This document shows positions 9,670-22,112 of a DNA stretch of 64,000 bases, piece by piece. Position 1 is the stretch's first letter, and each line of letters opens with the position of its first letter. The stretch is taken from contig NC_080042.1 in assembly GCF_012489685.1 (NCBI RefSeq), forward strand, positions 18,924,150 to 18,988,149. Direction: 5' to 3'. Made by a program: the position numbers and the translations under genes. This DNA is from Lotus japonicus (lineage: Eukaryota > Streptophyta > Magnoliopsida > Fabales > Fabaceae). The notes beneath the pieces are model-generated. The model did not search any database. It was given only the letters and a program-made list of their open reading frames with translations, and had not been told where the DNA came from.

Positions 9670-11900
9670 TGTAAGGCCCAAGTTTTAACGCTTTGGATAA
9701 GTGAATAAAATAAAAGAGTTATTTGATTAAGATAAATTTGGGAAGGAAAAAGGTTCAGGAAAAGTCCAAGAATTTATCGAAAAACCGATAAGAGTTATAG
9801 CACGACTAACATACGCTTAATCCTAGGTCAAAGGTATTAGTGAATAGTTAATTTACGCTTTAGGACACGATGGAAACTAATTCCAAAAATCCTCAGAGAA
9901 ATGTTAGAACTTCTCTTTTCCGTCCTTAAACAAACATTTCGATGCGAAATCCTGGAAAGTACGAACGTCAAATTCCAATTCTCGGAAGTTTGCCGAAACG
10001 GAATCCCTGATAGTTCGAGAAAACCTAAGATCGACAGACGATGAAGACTTTTTCTATTCGGAGCTGCAAAAGAAGATTCCACCCGCGTTCTCCTATTTCT
10101 CTCATCATTCCTAATCTTTCTTCAGAAGGAAGTTTTCTCATCCGACGATCACTGCAAAAAGTAGTTTTTCGGGATAATCCGACTTACACCGACTTATGCC
10201 GATTTTGGATCTTTTGGTTTAATTCCAAGAATCCTGTTTTGAGTTCTGGAATTCTGTCGCCAGAACCTATCTTAGAATGCGCAGAGGAACGCGCAGGAAA
10301 AATCGGAATCGCAAAAAAATCTTTTTTCCGCTTTTTCCAAAACCTATAAATAGCTTGAAAATTAGATTTTTTGCAAAAAAAATACCCATTTCCCCTCCCC
10401 AAACCCGCGAGCACCTAGAGAGAGAGAGAGATCCGGATCTTCGTCGTTTCTTGCCCGTTTGCTTCACCGATCGTCACTAATCGAAGACCTCGAGGTATGT
10501 AAACTATACTCTCCTTCGAATCGTCGTTTCTGTCCACTTCTCCTACGACTTTCTGAGTTCAAAATTTTGAGGTTTTTGAAAAACTGTTCAAATACGCTGA
10601 TTTCAGTGTCTAAACTTCTTCCATGCATGCTCCTGAGCGTGTTCTGCGGATTAGATTTTGTCGAATGTCGACGAAATGCCGCCGGGATCAATTTCTACCT
10701 TAAATACCCATTTTTCGGCAAAGTCGCAACCTTTACGCTCTAATCTATCGACTTGGCTTAGTGCTAGTAGGATTTGTCGTCATAAACGTCGTTGTGGACG
10801 TCCCCATCCAATTTGTTTTTCAAAAATCCAATTTTGAAATTTTGAGCTAAAAATAATGACCAAACTACCCCTATATCAGTTTTCGATCCGAAATTTTTCC
10901 GAGCTTAGAACCGTCTTAGTTACGGCTTATGTTAACCTAGGAACCAAGTTTGATCGAAGAAAAATCGACCCTCCCAATTAAAGGAAGTGGCCGAGAGCTA
11001 TATCAAGGGGGGGGGGGAGAATCCGATTTTTCGAAAAACTTGTCTTAACGCGTTAGATTGTCGTACCACGGAGGTAGTAGTGTGCCGTGTAACCCTAGGA
11101 CTCTTTGATTGCTGAGTTTCTGACTCTTGGTGTTGATTTCTGTGATTTTTGCTTAAGGTTCGTTTGAGGAGATTCCCAGAGATCAAGGAGAAGAGCTTGA
11201 AGAACATTTTGAGGAAGAAGCTGGAAGACCCACCGGTGAGGGCTACTCTCTGAATTACTAGATAATGCTTTAGGTGTCGACAAGTTCGACTTGATTTATG
11301 TGTTATGCACTTAATTGCTAAATGTCTGAATTGTTCTCTGAGGCTTCGGCCGACCTTGTTGAGTAATTGATGCCATGATATTGTGTGCTAAATGATTCAC
11401 ATGCTATGTGCTACATGGTTAACATAGGATGTGTTGGAATATGCTGTTTATGCTTTTGACTGAGCTATTTTATTTATGCTATTCCACTTGTACCTGAGAT
11501 TCTGAAGAGTGAGGTTTACGGGCAGGTCATGCCAAATTTTTATGAGATTTTGAGAGAGTTTTAAAAGGACGAACGGAGTTCGGACCTTGTCATGCTCCAA
11601 TGGATCGAGACCTTCTCAGGGAATTACTTGGGATTATGGGAACTTTGAAACTCATAGGGAATACGATAAGACTAAAAAGGAGCTATTTTTACAAAGAAAA
11701 TTCATAAGATATTAAACAACCTCTAAACCTTTAAATAAAGATAACAATCTCGGATGCAAGCTTTGGATTGAAGTTTAGTTTTGGAGAACGAGAAGTGTCG
11801 TCGGATCCAAGTGTTGAGAAGATTGCGAGTTCTGGGTATGTTGATACTCATTCGCTCTGGGAGCAGTTTGTTTAGCCATCCAAGGGATGAGCCGAGAAGC

Positions 11901-12144
11901 TTCACGGAGGTGTGAGACCTTGTGAATGCGTGATACTCCACTGAGGCGTGAGACCTTGTGGAAAACATGGATCTTCACTGAGGCGTGAGACCTCGTGAAC
12001 AGCATGAAACTTCATTGAAGCGTGAGACTTCGTGCAAGTGTGTAAATTCACTGAGGCGTGAGACCTTGTGAAAGCATAAAACTTCACTGAAGCGTGAGAC
12101 TTTGTGAATGTGTGAGACTCCACAGAAGCGTGAGACTTCGTGAG
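11901..12144 (+). repeat. Hairpin array in the Tekay 3' LTR
   Basis: The same seven units as at 3088-3331, with the same arm pairs and loops; only spacer bases differ. Confidence 0.85.
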
Positions 12145-12858
12145 AGCATTGATGACTCGAAGAGTTGTCGTGAGTGGTTGCACTCTTTTGTTTATGATTA
12201 ATTGTATTTTGTCGCAGAATCGACATTTACCTTAGGGTATTCTTTTAGAGACTTTAAGTTATCTAGAACACGTGGCGACGTGTCGGGTGAGGTCGGAGAC
12301 GTTGTTTGGCTAATCACTTGCATTCATGCACTCATTTTGAGGTTAATACATGGCGTGATACCGGACCTCGGTGGATTCCAAAATGGTCATAAGACCCGGA
12401 TTTCCATATTTAGGACACTACGGTGGTCCTCAGTAGCAGACGGAATGGCAGACCTACGGGTTCACTGCTGATCTGACTACTTTTGTGTGGTGTAAGAGAC
12501 ACGCGAGCAGGAAGGTACCCACCGTGGCTGGTGTTAGGGCCGCCTCGTTGATGTCCATCCTTCTTCCGGAATGCATTTTGTTACCCAGCATTGCATTTCA
12601 TGCAACATACATGCTGACTTAGTTGCTGAGTGTGATTGGTAACTGTTTATCATATTTTTGAGGCATGCTACTTGTTTTTATGGTTCTTTATATTCATTAT
12701 GATACATGCAACCCTAGGAAGCTATCCCAAAACTTATAAGCCTGAGAGGCGAGTATTTATTATCCTATAATTATATCTGGTTTTATTAATTATATAATTC
12801 TTTGGAGTTGACCCTCGCGTCTGCTGTGTGTGTTTGGGCGGACTACGCCATTTGTCAG

Positions 12859-13342
12859 ATGAGTATGGGGGATTGGTTTACCATGGTCAGCCCCTCGGGG
12901 GGGGACCAGGTACGAGATGCTTGATCAAGACGACCCAGGTGCATGGGTGGTCGATCCCGAGGGCCACCGTGCGACCTACACCGGTCGGGTCATGGAGGAC
13001 CGTGTCGACCGATTCGGACGCTTGACGGAGGGGGTGATGAGGAGGCACATAGTGAGCTTCAACCTGTCTCCAGGAGTACACTGTGGACCCGGCTTGGGAG
13101 GACCTCCACCGCCACCATCCCCTTCGGATGATGAGGATCCCTCTGAGGAGGTGCCAGTAGGTGGGGCTTCGACGGAGTCTAGTCCGTCTACTGCTGCTGC
13201 TGTCGTCGCGGATCTCGTTCCGGGCCCCGAGCCCGAGAAGCCAGTGCAGGAGCGCATTAGGGTGGACAGAGAGGGCAGTGTTGAGTATGTCGACTTAGTC
13301 GTCCTGGATGCAGATTCGGATGACGACCGCGCTAGCGTGTAG
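12859..13342 (+). pseudogene. LTR-encoded ORF, frameshifted copy in the 3' LTR
   Basis: It corresponds to 4046-4528 but is one base longer, because the G-run near 12898 has gained a base. The frame is therefore broken about 15 codons in; from 12917 to the TAG at 13342 it matches the 5' copy with two replacements. G-run slippage, including a sequencing error, is the simplest cause. Confidence 0.6.
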
Positions 13343-13817
13343 GATCGAGTGCTAGTGTGGGCTCCTCGGGTAGGGATAGTGTAGGAGTAGTGTCGATGCT
13401 CTGACCGTCATGCTTCAGTTTTGGGGACAGGGTAGTTTCCTGCCGGTAGCTTTTTGTGTGGTTTTCTTATGAAGATCACAGAGAGCTGGTTGGACTTAGG
13501 GGTCTTTTCTCAGGCCACTGGGCCAATTCGTTCTCAGTTTTGAGGTTTAGTGTTGCGGACACAGGTTACTTTGGTTTGTACATATTGCCTTCGGGCGTTA
13601 CTCTTTTTCTGTCACCCGTCACTGGAGGTTACTCGTGACGTGGTTGTATTTAGCGAGGCATGTATATATAGTTGTATAGTAGTTTCTTTTATCTTTTGTT
13701 GGGAAGTTTATTGCTTTCTGTCTTTAGTTATATTGTCGAAAAAAAATAATTCACGTTTTTCCGCTTAAGTACTTCTTTTGGTTACTAAAGTGACGCCACC
13801 GAAATCGGGGTGTTACA

Positions 13818-14984
13818 TTAAGTATGAACAATTATGGTACTCTAACGTTGTTTTCTGAGAGTTCAAATGACAGGCCAAGACTCTTGTCCTATCTCACATG
13901 ATTCAGAAGCACAATGCTCAAAGAGTAACCTCTGAAACGCTTTCGCACGTACTATGTTCAATATGAACAGTAGATCAAGCTTCAGAAGATCTGAAGATTA
14001 CAAAGCTCTAATATGGATTCAGCTCACTAGAAGCTCTGAAGGATCAGAAGCTCTGAAGGATCAGACGCTCTGAAGGATCAGACGCTCTAAAGGATTAGAA
14101 GCTCTGAAGCATCAGAAGCTGAGTAGTGAAGACTCTGAAGTCAAAGAGTAAGTTAGCTCTGTAGACCAAGTACTTCTCCTCTATGTACAGAAGCAGAAGG
14201 TACAAAGGTCAGAGTAACCAAGCTTCCCTCTGACTCTGATCATCAAGCTTCACAAGTTCCAAGATGAAGCATCCTCTGATCAGAAGTCAATAAGGTTGAA
14301 GGTCATGTCACTATCCAAAGTACAAAAGCAATTGTACTAGTCCTGACGACCCTACCTAACTGTTTCAGCCATAGCAGAACTCGGAAATTCCAGATCTGCC
14401 CTCCAACGGTAGCATCTTCATGCAACGTTCAAACCCTAATCCTTGGAGTATATAAAGTGGCTTAAGATTGAAAGATGCGGTTGAAGAAATAACTTTATCA
14501 CGCGTAAGAAATATTTCAAATCTTCTTAGCAATCTTTCTTCAAATAGAACTAAGTGTGTTTACTATCAGCTTTTGAAGAAGCACTTATTTGTAAACCCAA
14601 TACATTCAAACAGTTGTTTGATTTACCTTTAGGAGATCAAGGTTGATCGGATCCTAGAGAAGACTAAGAGAGTGAATCTTAGTGTTAGCTAAGTCAGTGT
14701 ATTGTTAGTCACTTTGCAGGTAGCAAGTGCAGTTGTAACAAAACTCTGATTAGTAGATTGGCTTCATTCTAAGAAGGAAGAAATCACCTTAGCGGGTAGA
14801 CTGGACTAGCTTGAGTGACTTATCAAGTGAACCAGGATAAAATCATTTGTGTGCTTTCCTTATCTATTATCTTTGCACTCTTATCTTTGGTGTTCGAAGA
14901 GATTTATTTAAATCTCAAGTGGGTTGAGCTTCTAGTTGTAAAACGCTATTCAAACCCCCCTTTCTATCATTTTTCATACCTTCA
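13818..14984 (+). repeat. 3' LTR of Sirevirus copy C, remaining part
   Basis: It continues the LTR broken at 857 (the first five bases are the duplicated target). It contains repeated AGAAGCTCTGAAG-like motifs near 14030-14110, a TATA box at 14449-14456 and the LTR end CATACCTTCA at 14984. Confidence 0.88.
14449..14456 (+). promoter_or_regulatory. TATA box of the Sirevirus C 3' LTR
   Basis: TATATAAA occurs after CCTTGGAG, the same context as at 60882-60889 and 49987-49994 in copy E. Confidence 0.55.
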
Positions 14985-15899
14985 GTTCTTGTTGCCGCTG
15001 AAGAATCTGGGTCATATGTTGAGGAGGATGTCCAGGACATCTTGCCTTATGAGAAGAAGAAGTATACAGGAAAACATATTCCTTAGAATGTTCCTACTGT
15101 TCCTATTGATAATGTCTCTTTCCATGCTGAAGCCAATGTTCTCAAGTGGAAGTTTGTTTGCCAACGCCACATAGCCAAGGAAAGGGAAGTTGGCTCTGAT
15201 GTGCTTGAGTGCAAGGAACTTACTGCTGGCCAAGCCAAGAAGTGGCCTTTCAAGAAGTTGTTATCCACTGGGAATCTCAGTGTGAAGTATGCAATCCTTA
15301 ACAGGATTGGTGCTGTGAATTGGGTTCCTACCCAATATACTTCTGATTTTTCTGCTACCCTCGCCAAGTTAATCTACAAAGTTGGCACTTATACTGATTT
15401 TGATTTTGGTTCTTTTGTGTTTGAGCAGACCTTGAAGCATGCTGAGACTTGTGCTGTGAAGCTGCCAATCTCATTTCCATCTCTTCTTACAGAGATCATC
15501 CTTCAACAACATCCTCAGATTCTAAGGACTGATGAAGTTGCTATGTCCAAGGGTGTTCCAATCACCTTGGATCATCGTTTGTTCTTGGAGCCGCATGTCT
15601 CAGACATTGCTGTGCCATATAGCAGGACATCTGCCCCTGCTCATGTGTGTGAATCTGGCACTAAGGGCGTTATTGCTGAATTACAGGAGGTCTCTAAGGC
15701 TTTGCAGGAGACCATCAAGACCAGCACTATTAGGAAGCTGAAGGTTGATGCTTTGCTCCTCAAGCTTTAGGAGGAAGAAGGCCAAGGGGGTGAGCCAAGT
15801 GGTGCTGCTATTGCTGCTCAGGATGCAAGCACTGATGAAGAGGGAGGATCTGAAGAAAGTGCAGAAGAAACTGAGGAGGGATCTAGTTCTGAAGATTAA
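14985..15899 (+). pseudogene. Copy A: 3' part of the additional (env-position) ORF
   Basis: The translation matches the downstream ORF of copy B (22341-23936) over its second half, e.g. NRIGAVNWVPTQYTSDFS and KLPISFPSLLTEIILQQHP. It has in-frame stops (one near 15086, a TAG at 15768) and lacks about 290 bp between ECKE and GQAKKW. The left boundary is the insertion site of Sirevirus C. The acidic tail ends SSSED at TAA 15897. The family resembles plant proteins annotated as putative plant transposon protein; I assign no activity. Confidence 0.75.
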
Positions 15900-16349
15900 T
15901 TCAAGCTCTTGTGTGCTTTTGTTGCTATTTCTTTTGTTTTTGGCTGTAGTTTGTGCACATTTTCCAAATTTGTGTTTAAAAAGGGTGAGTAGTTTGGTGA
16001 AGACTCTGTGTGTTTCTTTTGCTGTGAAGACTGGTTGTGTTTTGTTTTTGGTAGCTTTGGTCTGTAATAATTTGAAGACATCATCTAGACAAGGCAAGTA
16101 ACTAGCTGTGTAATACGCAAGCTGCTACTGTTTTATGTTCAAGTTTCTACTGGTTTGCATTTGATGGATAGTTAGTGTGTATTGCTGCTATGTTCTTTGT
16201 TCCAACCAAGCCTTTTGGAGTATGATTGCTATTGGTATGGATGCATCATTTGAGGGGGAGTTCTGCTATTGAGGGGGGGTCTTTGTTTATCTTGTTTACC
16301 CTCTCTGAGTCTCAAGTTGTTTTAGACAAAATTTGACAAAGGGGGAGAT
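15900..16349 (+). other. Copy A 3' non-coding region and polypurine tracts
   Basis: It is T-rich with several G-runs (near 16252, 16272 and 16341). The last purine run, 16338-16349, abuts the LTR start. No coding sequence is supported. Confidence 0.65.
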
Positions 16350-17212
16350 TGTTGTTACTTTGTTGTCTTGCATTTTGTCAAAAAAAACTAGTTGTCAAAG
16401 CAGATATCGTGGCATCTGACTTTGTGAAGCTAGGACATCAATCCTCTGCTTGGAACGTGAATGTGGGCCCTTGAAGATATGTTTTTAAAACTTACTTGGG
16501 ATTCAAGTAGTTGTACCAAAAGGGTTTTAATTGTGGGTATTTGTTGAAACAATCTTTGATAGAAAATTTGTTTCTACCTTTACTTGTGTAAAACGCAACA
16601 AGATCTTTGGAGATTCGTTTTTGATGTGATTGTTGTTGCAATCTGTTTCTTCAGCCAAAGCAAACCCTAGTGCTCATGCTGCCGCTGCTGAAGTATATAA
16701 AATGATGAAGACCTAAAACATGAAGACTACCGAAGCTAATTGAGAGAGATCAAGTGTTTTAGGATTGTCCATTGTTCTTTATCCTTGTTACTTGTGAACA
16801 CACTTTGCTCCCTGATTCTATAAAGCAAAGTTGTGTTCTGTGTTGTTTCATTCTGCAAAATCTGATTGTTGATTGTTTGTTACCAATCATTGGGGCACTG
16901 ATTGAGAGAAAGTGAGAGTGGCTCTCATACTTAGGTTGAGATACTAAGTAGAATTACACTGGGTAGGTTAGGAAGTGAACTATGAACTGTGGTGTTCATG
17001 AGTGTATGTATCTCCTGAATCTTGATATAGTGGATTTCCTTTCTTTGGGTGCAAACCCTCCAGACGTAGGTGAAGTTTCACCGAACTGGGTTAACAATTG
17101 ATGTGTGTTGTTTACTTATGCTTTCTAGTTTCTATTGTTATTATTAGTCAATTGTTGAACATGTTGTCCCAGCATCGCGTAGGACATCTGTTCTAAGGGA
17201 ACTTGAATTTTA
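16350..17212 (+). repeat. LTR of copy A (863 bp)
   Basis: It starts TGTTGTTACTTTG, has a TATA box near 16694-16702 and ends about AATTTTA, clearly homologous to the LTRs of B. A 3' internal region precedes it and a degenerate primer-binding site (TGGCATTAGAGC at 17215-17226) plus gag follow it, so it serves as both 3' and 5' LTR of different halves. Confidence 0.82.
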
Positions 17213-17276
17213 ATTGGCATTAGAGCAGGCACCCTGTTCTGGTTGGGTGAGCTCCAGGGAGTTTGATTTAGTTCTC

Positions 17277-17356
17277 CTGGATAACAAGGGTGAAGGATCA
17301 GTCAACAAGCCAACCATTCTGGATGGTACTAACTATGACTACTAGAAGGTTCGCAT
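17277..17356 (+). pseudogene. Copy A gag, first fragment
   Basis: Aligned to the B gag start at 18287, the ATG is CTG here. The frame carries the same TAG after NYDY as B (17343-17345). It is interrupted by B at 17357 and continues at 25196. Confidence 0.7.
17352..17356. repeat. Target-site duplication CGCAT of copy B
   Basis: CGCAT at 17352-17356 recurs at 25196-25200, exactly flanking B's LTR ends. It lies in copy A's gag, which reads continuously when B is removed. Confidence 0.93.
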
Positions 17357-18222
17357 TGTTGTTACTTTGTTGTCTTGCATTTTGTCAAAAACAACCGGAT
17401 GTCGGAGCCGATGCCTTGGCATCTGACTTTGTGTTGCTAGGACATCAGTCCTCTGTTTGGAACGTTACTTGTGGGCCCTTGTAGATTTTATGAAGATATA
17501 TTTTTGTAGTTACTTGAGTAACAAGTAGCTGTACCAGAAGGGTTTGATTTGTCGGTTGTTATTTGTTGAAACAATCTTTAATAAAAGATTGGTTTTCTAT
17601 CTTCACGTTTGAATTTTACAACAATATCTTGGAGATTCAGTTTTGATTTGTTGCTGCAATCTGTGACTTCAGTCCAAGCAAACCCTATTGCCCTAGCCAC
17701 CGCTACTGAAGTCTATAAAAGGACAAAGACCTATAGCTTGAAGACCACCGAAGCTAATAGAGAGATTAAGTGTTTTAGAATTGTTATTGTTCTTTGTTAC
17801 TTGTGATCATACTTTGCTCACTGATTCTATAAAGCAAGGTTATGATCTGTGTTGTTTGCATCTGCAAACTCTGATTGTTAATTGTCAGTTACCAGTCATT
17901 GAGGCAGTGATTGAGAGAAAGTGAGAGGGGCTCTCATACTTAGGTTGAGATACGAAGTAGAAATGCACTGGGTAGATTAGGAAGTGAACTATGAACTGTG
18001 GTGATCATGAGTGTCTGTAATTCCTGAATCTTGAGATAGTGGATTTCCTTTCTATGGGGGAAAACCCTCCAGACGTAGGTGAAGTTTTTCACTGAACTGG
18101 GTTAACAATTCTTGTGTCTTGTTTACTTGTGTTTTTAATTACTGCTGTTACTGTTAGTCGATTGTTGAACCTGTTGTCCCAGCATCGTGTAGGACATCTG
18201 GTCCAAGGGAACCTGAATTTCA
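17357..18222 (+). repeat. 5' LTR of element B (866 bp)
   Basis: It starts TGTTGTTACTTTG, has TATAAAA at 17714-17720 and ends GAATTTCA, directly before the primer-binding site. Confidence 0.9.
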
Positions 18223-18224
18223 AT

Positions 18225-18236
18225 TGGTATCAGAGC
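18225..18236 (+). other. Primer-binding site of element B
   Basis: TGGTATCAGAGC lies two bases after the LTR, complementary to initiator tRNA-Met. Confidence 0.9.
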
Positions 18237-18286
18237 AGGCACCCTGTTCTGATTGGGTGAGCTCCAGGGAATCTAATTCAGTTCTC

Positions 18287-19939
18287 ATGGATAACAAGGA
18301 GGGAGGATTAGTCAATAGGCCACCTATTCTGAATGGTACTAACTATGACTACTAGAAGGTTCGCATGATAGCCTTTCTCAAGTCAATTGACAACAAGACT
18401 TGGAAAGCTATTGTTAAGGGTTGGAAGCACCCCGCCAAGGCACAAGTTGAAGGTACTTCAACTGTTACTGCTGAGAAACCTGAGGAAGAATGGACTAAGG
18501 AAGAAGATGAAGCTGCTCTTGGGAATTCTAAAGCACTGAATGCTATTTTCAATTGAGTTGACAAGAATATGTTCAGGCTAATTAACACTTGTATTGTGGC
18601 CAAGGATGCCTGGGAGATTCTGAAGACAGCTCATGAAGGAACTACTAGAGTGAGAATGTCAAGACTTCAGATGCTTACTACTCAGTTTGAAAATCTGTTG
18701 ATGATTGAAGAAGAAACCATCTCTGAATTCCACATGCGTGTTCGTGACTTGTCCAATGCTTATTTTGCTCTGGGAGAACCTATGTCAGATGAAAAGCTTG
18801 TAAGGAAAATCTTGAGGTGTCTACCAAAGAAATTTGCTATGAAAGTTACTGCGATTGAGGAGGCTCATGACATTGAGAGCATGAAGGTTGATGAGCTAAT
18901 TGGATCTTTGCAGATTTTTGAGTTGAAACTTTGTGACAACTGTGAAAAGAAACACAAGAGTATTGCTTTTTTATCTGACACAGATGAGGGTAATGATGAA
19001 GACTGTGAGGGTGAAAACCTTTCTGAGGCTCTGGCTAGGCTAGAAAAAAAATTCAACAGAGCATTGAGAAAGATTGACAAAAGAACCAGGCCTAATGTCC
19101 AGGACATGAAGTTCGACAACAAACCCAAGTTTTCTAATTCACAGAGGAGGACCAAGGAAGAAGAAAGATTTGGTCAGAGTAAAGGAGTGCAGTGTCATGA
19201 GTGTGAAGGTTATGGTCATATTAGGTCTGAATGTGCTACTTATCTAAAAAAGCAGAAGAAAGGGATGATGGTCACTTGGTCAGATGAAGACACTGAAGAT
19301 GGGGAAGAGATTTCTGCCAACAAGGTAAATGCCTTCTCTGGAACAGTTTGTGATACAGATACAAGTGATGAAGATATTTCAGATGAGGAACTTGCTGAGA
19401 CTTATAAGCTGTTGCATATCAAATGGGAGGAAGTCTGTAAACTTGTAAGAGAACAGGAAAGTGAGATAGAACAACTCTCCTCTCAGAATGAAAGATTGAA
19501 AGAGCTCAGTGCTAAGCTAAAAGAAGATAGTGATAAGTGGAAATTCAAGCTTGAAAATGTTGACACTGTGGAAAAGGCAAAGCTGATGTTAGTCAATACA
19601 GAATTACAAGAGGAAATAGCAATTCTGAAAAGCAAGCTTGAAGCCACTCACAAATCACTCCGAATGTTGAATAGTGGTTCTGACATGTTAGATGAGATTC
19701 TGAAAGAAACAAGTAAGCAGGGAAGGAGCTTGAAGGGAATTGGATTTCACTATGGGATTTCAAACAAGAAAGATCAGAAGGGGTCAAAGAATTCTGTTGC
19801 TGCAGCAGAACAATATGAATTCAAGAAACCTGCTAATTATCAGAGGTCAAGATCGATGCCTCGACATGTGAGTTCCAAGTCAAGAGTATCAAAACAACAC
19901 CTTGGAAGTGTCACTACTGTGGAAGGAATGGACATATAA
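18287..19939 (+). pseudogene. gag: Element B gag with two nonsense codons
   Basis: The start is ATG 18287 (MDNKEGGLVNRPPILNG). It has a UBN2-type copia Gag with the helix-rich core (MSRLQMLTTQFENLLMIEEE, then LRCLPKKFAMKVTAIEEA), a CCHC knuckle (CHECEGYGHIRSEC) near 19190-19230 and a long coiled coil (KLVREQESEIEQLSSQNERL) towards the end. TAG at 18353 replaces the tryptophan after NYDY and TGA at 18554 interrupts AIFN/VDKN. After 19939 homology moves to another frame. Gag would form the particle and bind RNA. Confidence 0.85.
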
Positions 19940-19956
19940 AACCCTACTGTTTCAAA

Positions 19957-21285
19957 TTGTATGGCTACCCTCAAGCTTATGATAGGTCAAATAACTCAAA
20001 GGTCACACAGATGAAGAAGGAATGGAAGCCCAAGAGTGTAGTTACTTGTCTGGTTGCCTACACATCTTTCAGAGCCTCTGCAAGAGAAGACTGGTACTTT
20101 GATAGTGGTTGCTCAAAGCATATGACAGGAAATAAAGGATATCTGAAGGATCTCAGAAGTCATTCTAGAAACTATGTCACATTTGGAGATGAAGCTAAAG
20201 GAAAAATTAAAGGGGTAGGAAAACTGGTTAATGCTGGATCCCCATATTTGAATAATGTGCTTCTGGTTAATGGCCTAACTGCTAATCTAATTAGCATAAG
20301 CCAACTCTGTGATTAAGGGCTTGAAGTGAAGTTCAACAGAGCAGGTTGTATTGTAACTACAGAAGATGACAAAGTCTTTATGAGAGAAGTCAGATCGAAA
20401 GATAACTGCTATATGTGGACACCTCAAGAGATAGCTCAGGTCTCTAGATGCTTGTTAACAAAGGAAGATGAGTTAAATGTATGGCACTAAAAGCTAGGAC
20501 ATCTCAATTTGAAGAGTATGCAAAAGATAGTTGTTGAAGAAGCCATAAGAGATTTGCCTAGGCTGAGGATAAGAGAAGGAAAGCTGTGTGGAGAATGCAA
20601 GATTGGAAAACAAACCAAGATATCTCATACAAAACTTCAGCATCAGACCACAACAAAGGTACTGGAACTGCTGCACATGGACCTCATGGGACCAATGCAG
20701 GTTGAAAGCTTGGGAGGTAAAAGATATGTGTTTGTTTGTGTTGATGATTTTTCCAGGTACACTTGGATAGAGTTCTTGAGAGAAAAGTCAGAAACTTTTG
20801 ATATCTTCATGAACCTGTGTCTGAGGCTTCAGAATGAGAAGAGTTCTGTGATTGTAAGGATTAGTAGTGACCATGGAAGGGAGTTTGAGAATTCAAAATT
20901 CTCTGAGTTTTGCGAATCAGAAGGAATCAATCATGAATTTTCAGCACCCATCACACCACAACATAATGGAATTGTTGAGAGAAAGAATAGAACACTTCAG
21001 GAGTCAGCCAGAGTCATGTTACATGCCAAGAAGATTCCACTTAAGTTCTGGGCTAAGGCTATGAATACTGCATGCTACATCCACAATAGACTCACCATTA
21101 GAGCTGGAACTACTTCTACTCAGTATAAAATATGGAAAGGTAGGAAACCTACAGTAAATGCTATATTCTTGCTGATCGTTAACCAAGAAGAAAGTTGGAT
21201 CCAAAGAGTGATGAAGGGATATTCATGGGATACTCAACAAATAGCAAAGCCTACAGAGTATTCAATTCTCGCACAAAAACCATGA
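19957..21285 (+). pseudogene. pol: Element B protease and integrase region
   Basis: The protease motif is WYFDSGCSKHMTG (about 20092-20130). Then follow a GAG-pre-integrase zinc region (KLGHLNLKSMQK to CGECKIGK) and the integrase core ([48 protein letters not shown]) with its DDE residues visible. Stops interrupt at 20314 and about 20488, and after roughly 21175 homology passes to the frame starting near 21195. Confidence 0.83.
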
Positions 21286-22112
21286 TGGAGTCAGTAAATG
21301 TGAGTGTTGATGATGAGCCTAGTGCAAGCAAGGAATCCAATCTCAGTGAAGATGAAGATAGTGTAGATGTTCTAGCCCATGCTCCAGCAACCAACCTCGA
21401 CAATGAGTCTGATACAAGTGCAGATGAACATGAAGACAAGCTGTCTACACAGAATAAAGCTCCATCCATCAGGATTCAAAAGATCCATCCTCAAGAAAAT
21501 ATTATTGGTGATTTTCAGGAGGGAGTAACAACCAGGTCCAGAAGTCTTATTGCTCATGGATGCTACATCTCAAAGATAGAACCTAGCAATGTCAAAGAAG
21601 CTCTTACTGATGAATACTGGATAAATGCAATGCAAGAAGAGCTTGATCAGTTCACAAGGAATGAAGTTTGGAATCTGGTACCAAGACCTGAAGGAGTAAA
21701 CATCATTGGCACAAAATGGATTTTCAGAAACAAGTTTGATGAAAATGGAATTGTCACCAGAAACAAAGCAAGACTGGTTGCTCAAGGGTATACACAGATA
21801 GAGGGAATTGACTTTGATGAAACCTTTGCACCAGTAGTAAGACTAGAGTCCATAAGATTGTTGTTGGGAGTTGCATGTCTTCTAAAGTTCAGACTCTACC
21901 AGATGGATGTCAATAGTGCATTTCTGAATGGTTACTAGAATAAAGAAGTATATGTAGAGCAACCTACAAGGTTCATAGACCCTCATCATCCAGATTATGT
22001 ATACAGATTAAGGAAAGCACTGTATGGATTGAAGCAAGCTCCCAGAGCTTGGTATGAGAGGCTTACTGAATTTCTTGTTAGTAATGGCTATTGCAAGGGA
22101 GGAATTGACAAG
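21195..22112 (+). pseudogene. pol: Element B reverse transcriptase, N-terminal half only
   Basis: An acidic linker is followed by RT motifs: GTKWIFRNKFDENGIVTRNK, VAQGYTQIEGIDFDETFAPV, QMDVNSAFLNGY and [16 protein letters not shown] stands at 21936. At about 22112, after GYCKGGIDK, the sequence jumps into the lysine/serine-rich start of the additional ORF. The YVDD box and all of RNase H are missing, so no RT activity is possible. Confidence 0.82.

Larger units (their letters stand above)
858..13817 (+). mobile_element. Complete Tekay/Del-type chromovirus (Ty3/gypsy), 12,960 bp
   Basis: Two nearly identical LTRs (858-5003 and 9670-13817), an initiator-tRNA-Met primer-binding site, gag-protease-RT-RNase H-integrase order and a polypurine tract are all present, flanked by TTAAG duplications. 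Integrase downstream of RNase H defines Ty3/gypsy. The GPY/F module, the VHDVFHVSQLRKY stretch and a chromodomain-like tail (KVIWNKDTGDATWELKEK) place it in the Tekay clade by family knowledge. By eye I find about 20 LTR differences, so roughly 99.5% identity and a recent insertion. Pol carries one nonsense and two 1-nt deletions, so this copy cannot make a full polyprotein. Confidence 0.95.
9670..13817 (+). repeat. 3' LTR of the Tekay element (4148 bp)
   Basis: It is near-identical to 858-5003. Differences seen by eye include single substitutions and length changes in two G-runs (near 11008 and 12898). The hairpin array recurs at 11901-12144. It ends TTACA at 13817, followed by TTAAG. Confidence 0.95.
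1..14984 (+). mobile_element. Sirevirus-type Ty1/copia element C, 3' part, interrupted by a Tekay element
   Basis: Positions 1-791 are the non-coding 3' internal region and 792-857 plus 13818-14984 are the 3' LTR; everything between is the inserted Tekay. The identity comes from direct similarity to the reverse-strand elements at 40142-64000: the same polypurine tracts, the same LTR start (TGTAAGATCAAG) and the same LTR end (CATACCTTCA). The joined LTR is about 1.23 kb against 1216 bp in intact copy E. Pol and the left LTR lie off the window. The right flank at 14985 enters the additional ORF of copy A directly, so C itself is inserted in A. Confidence 0.88.
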
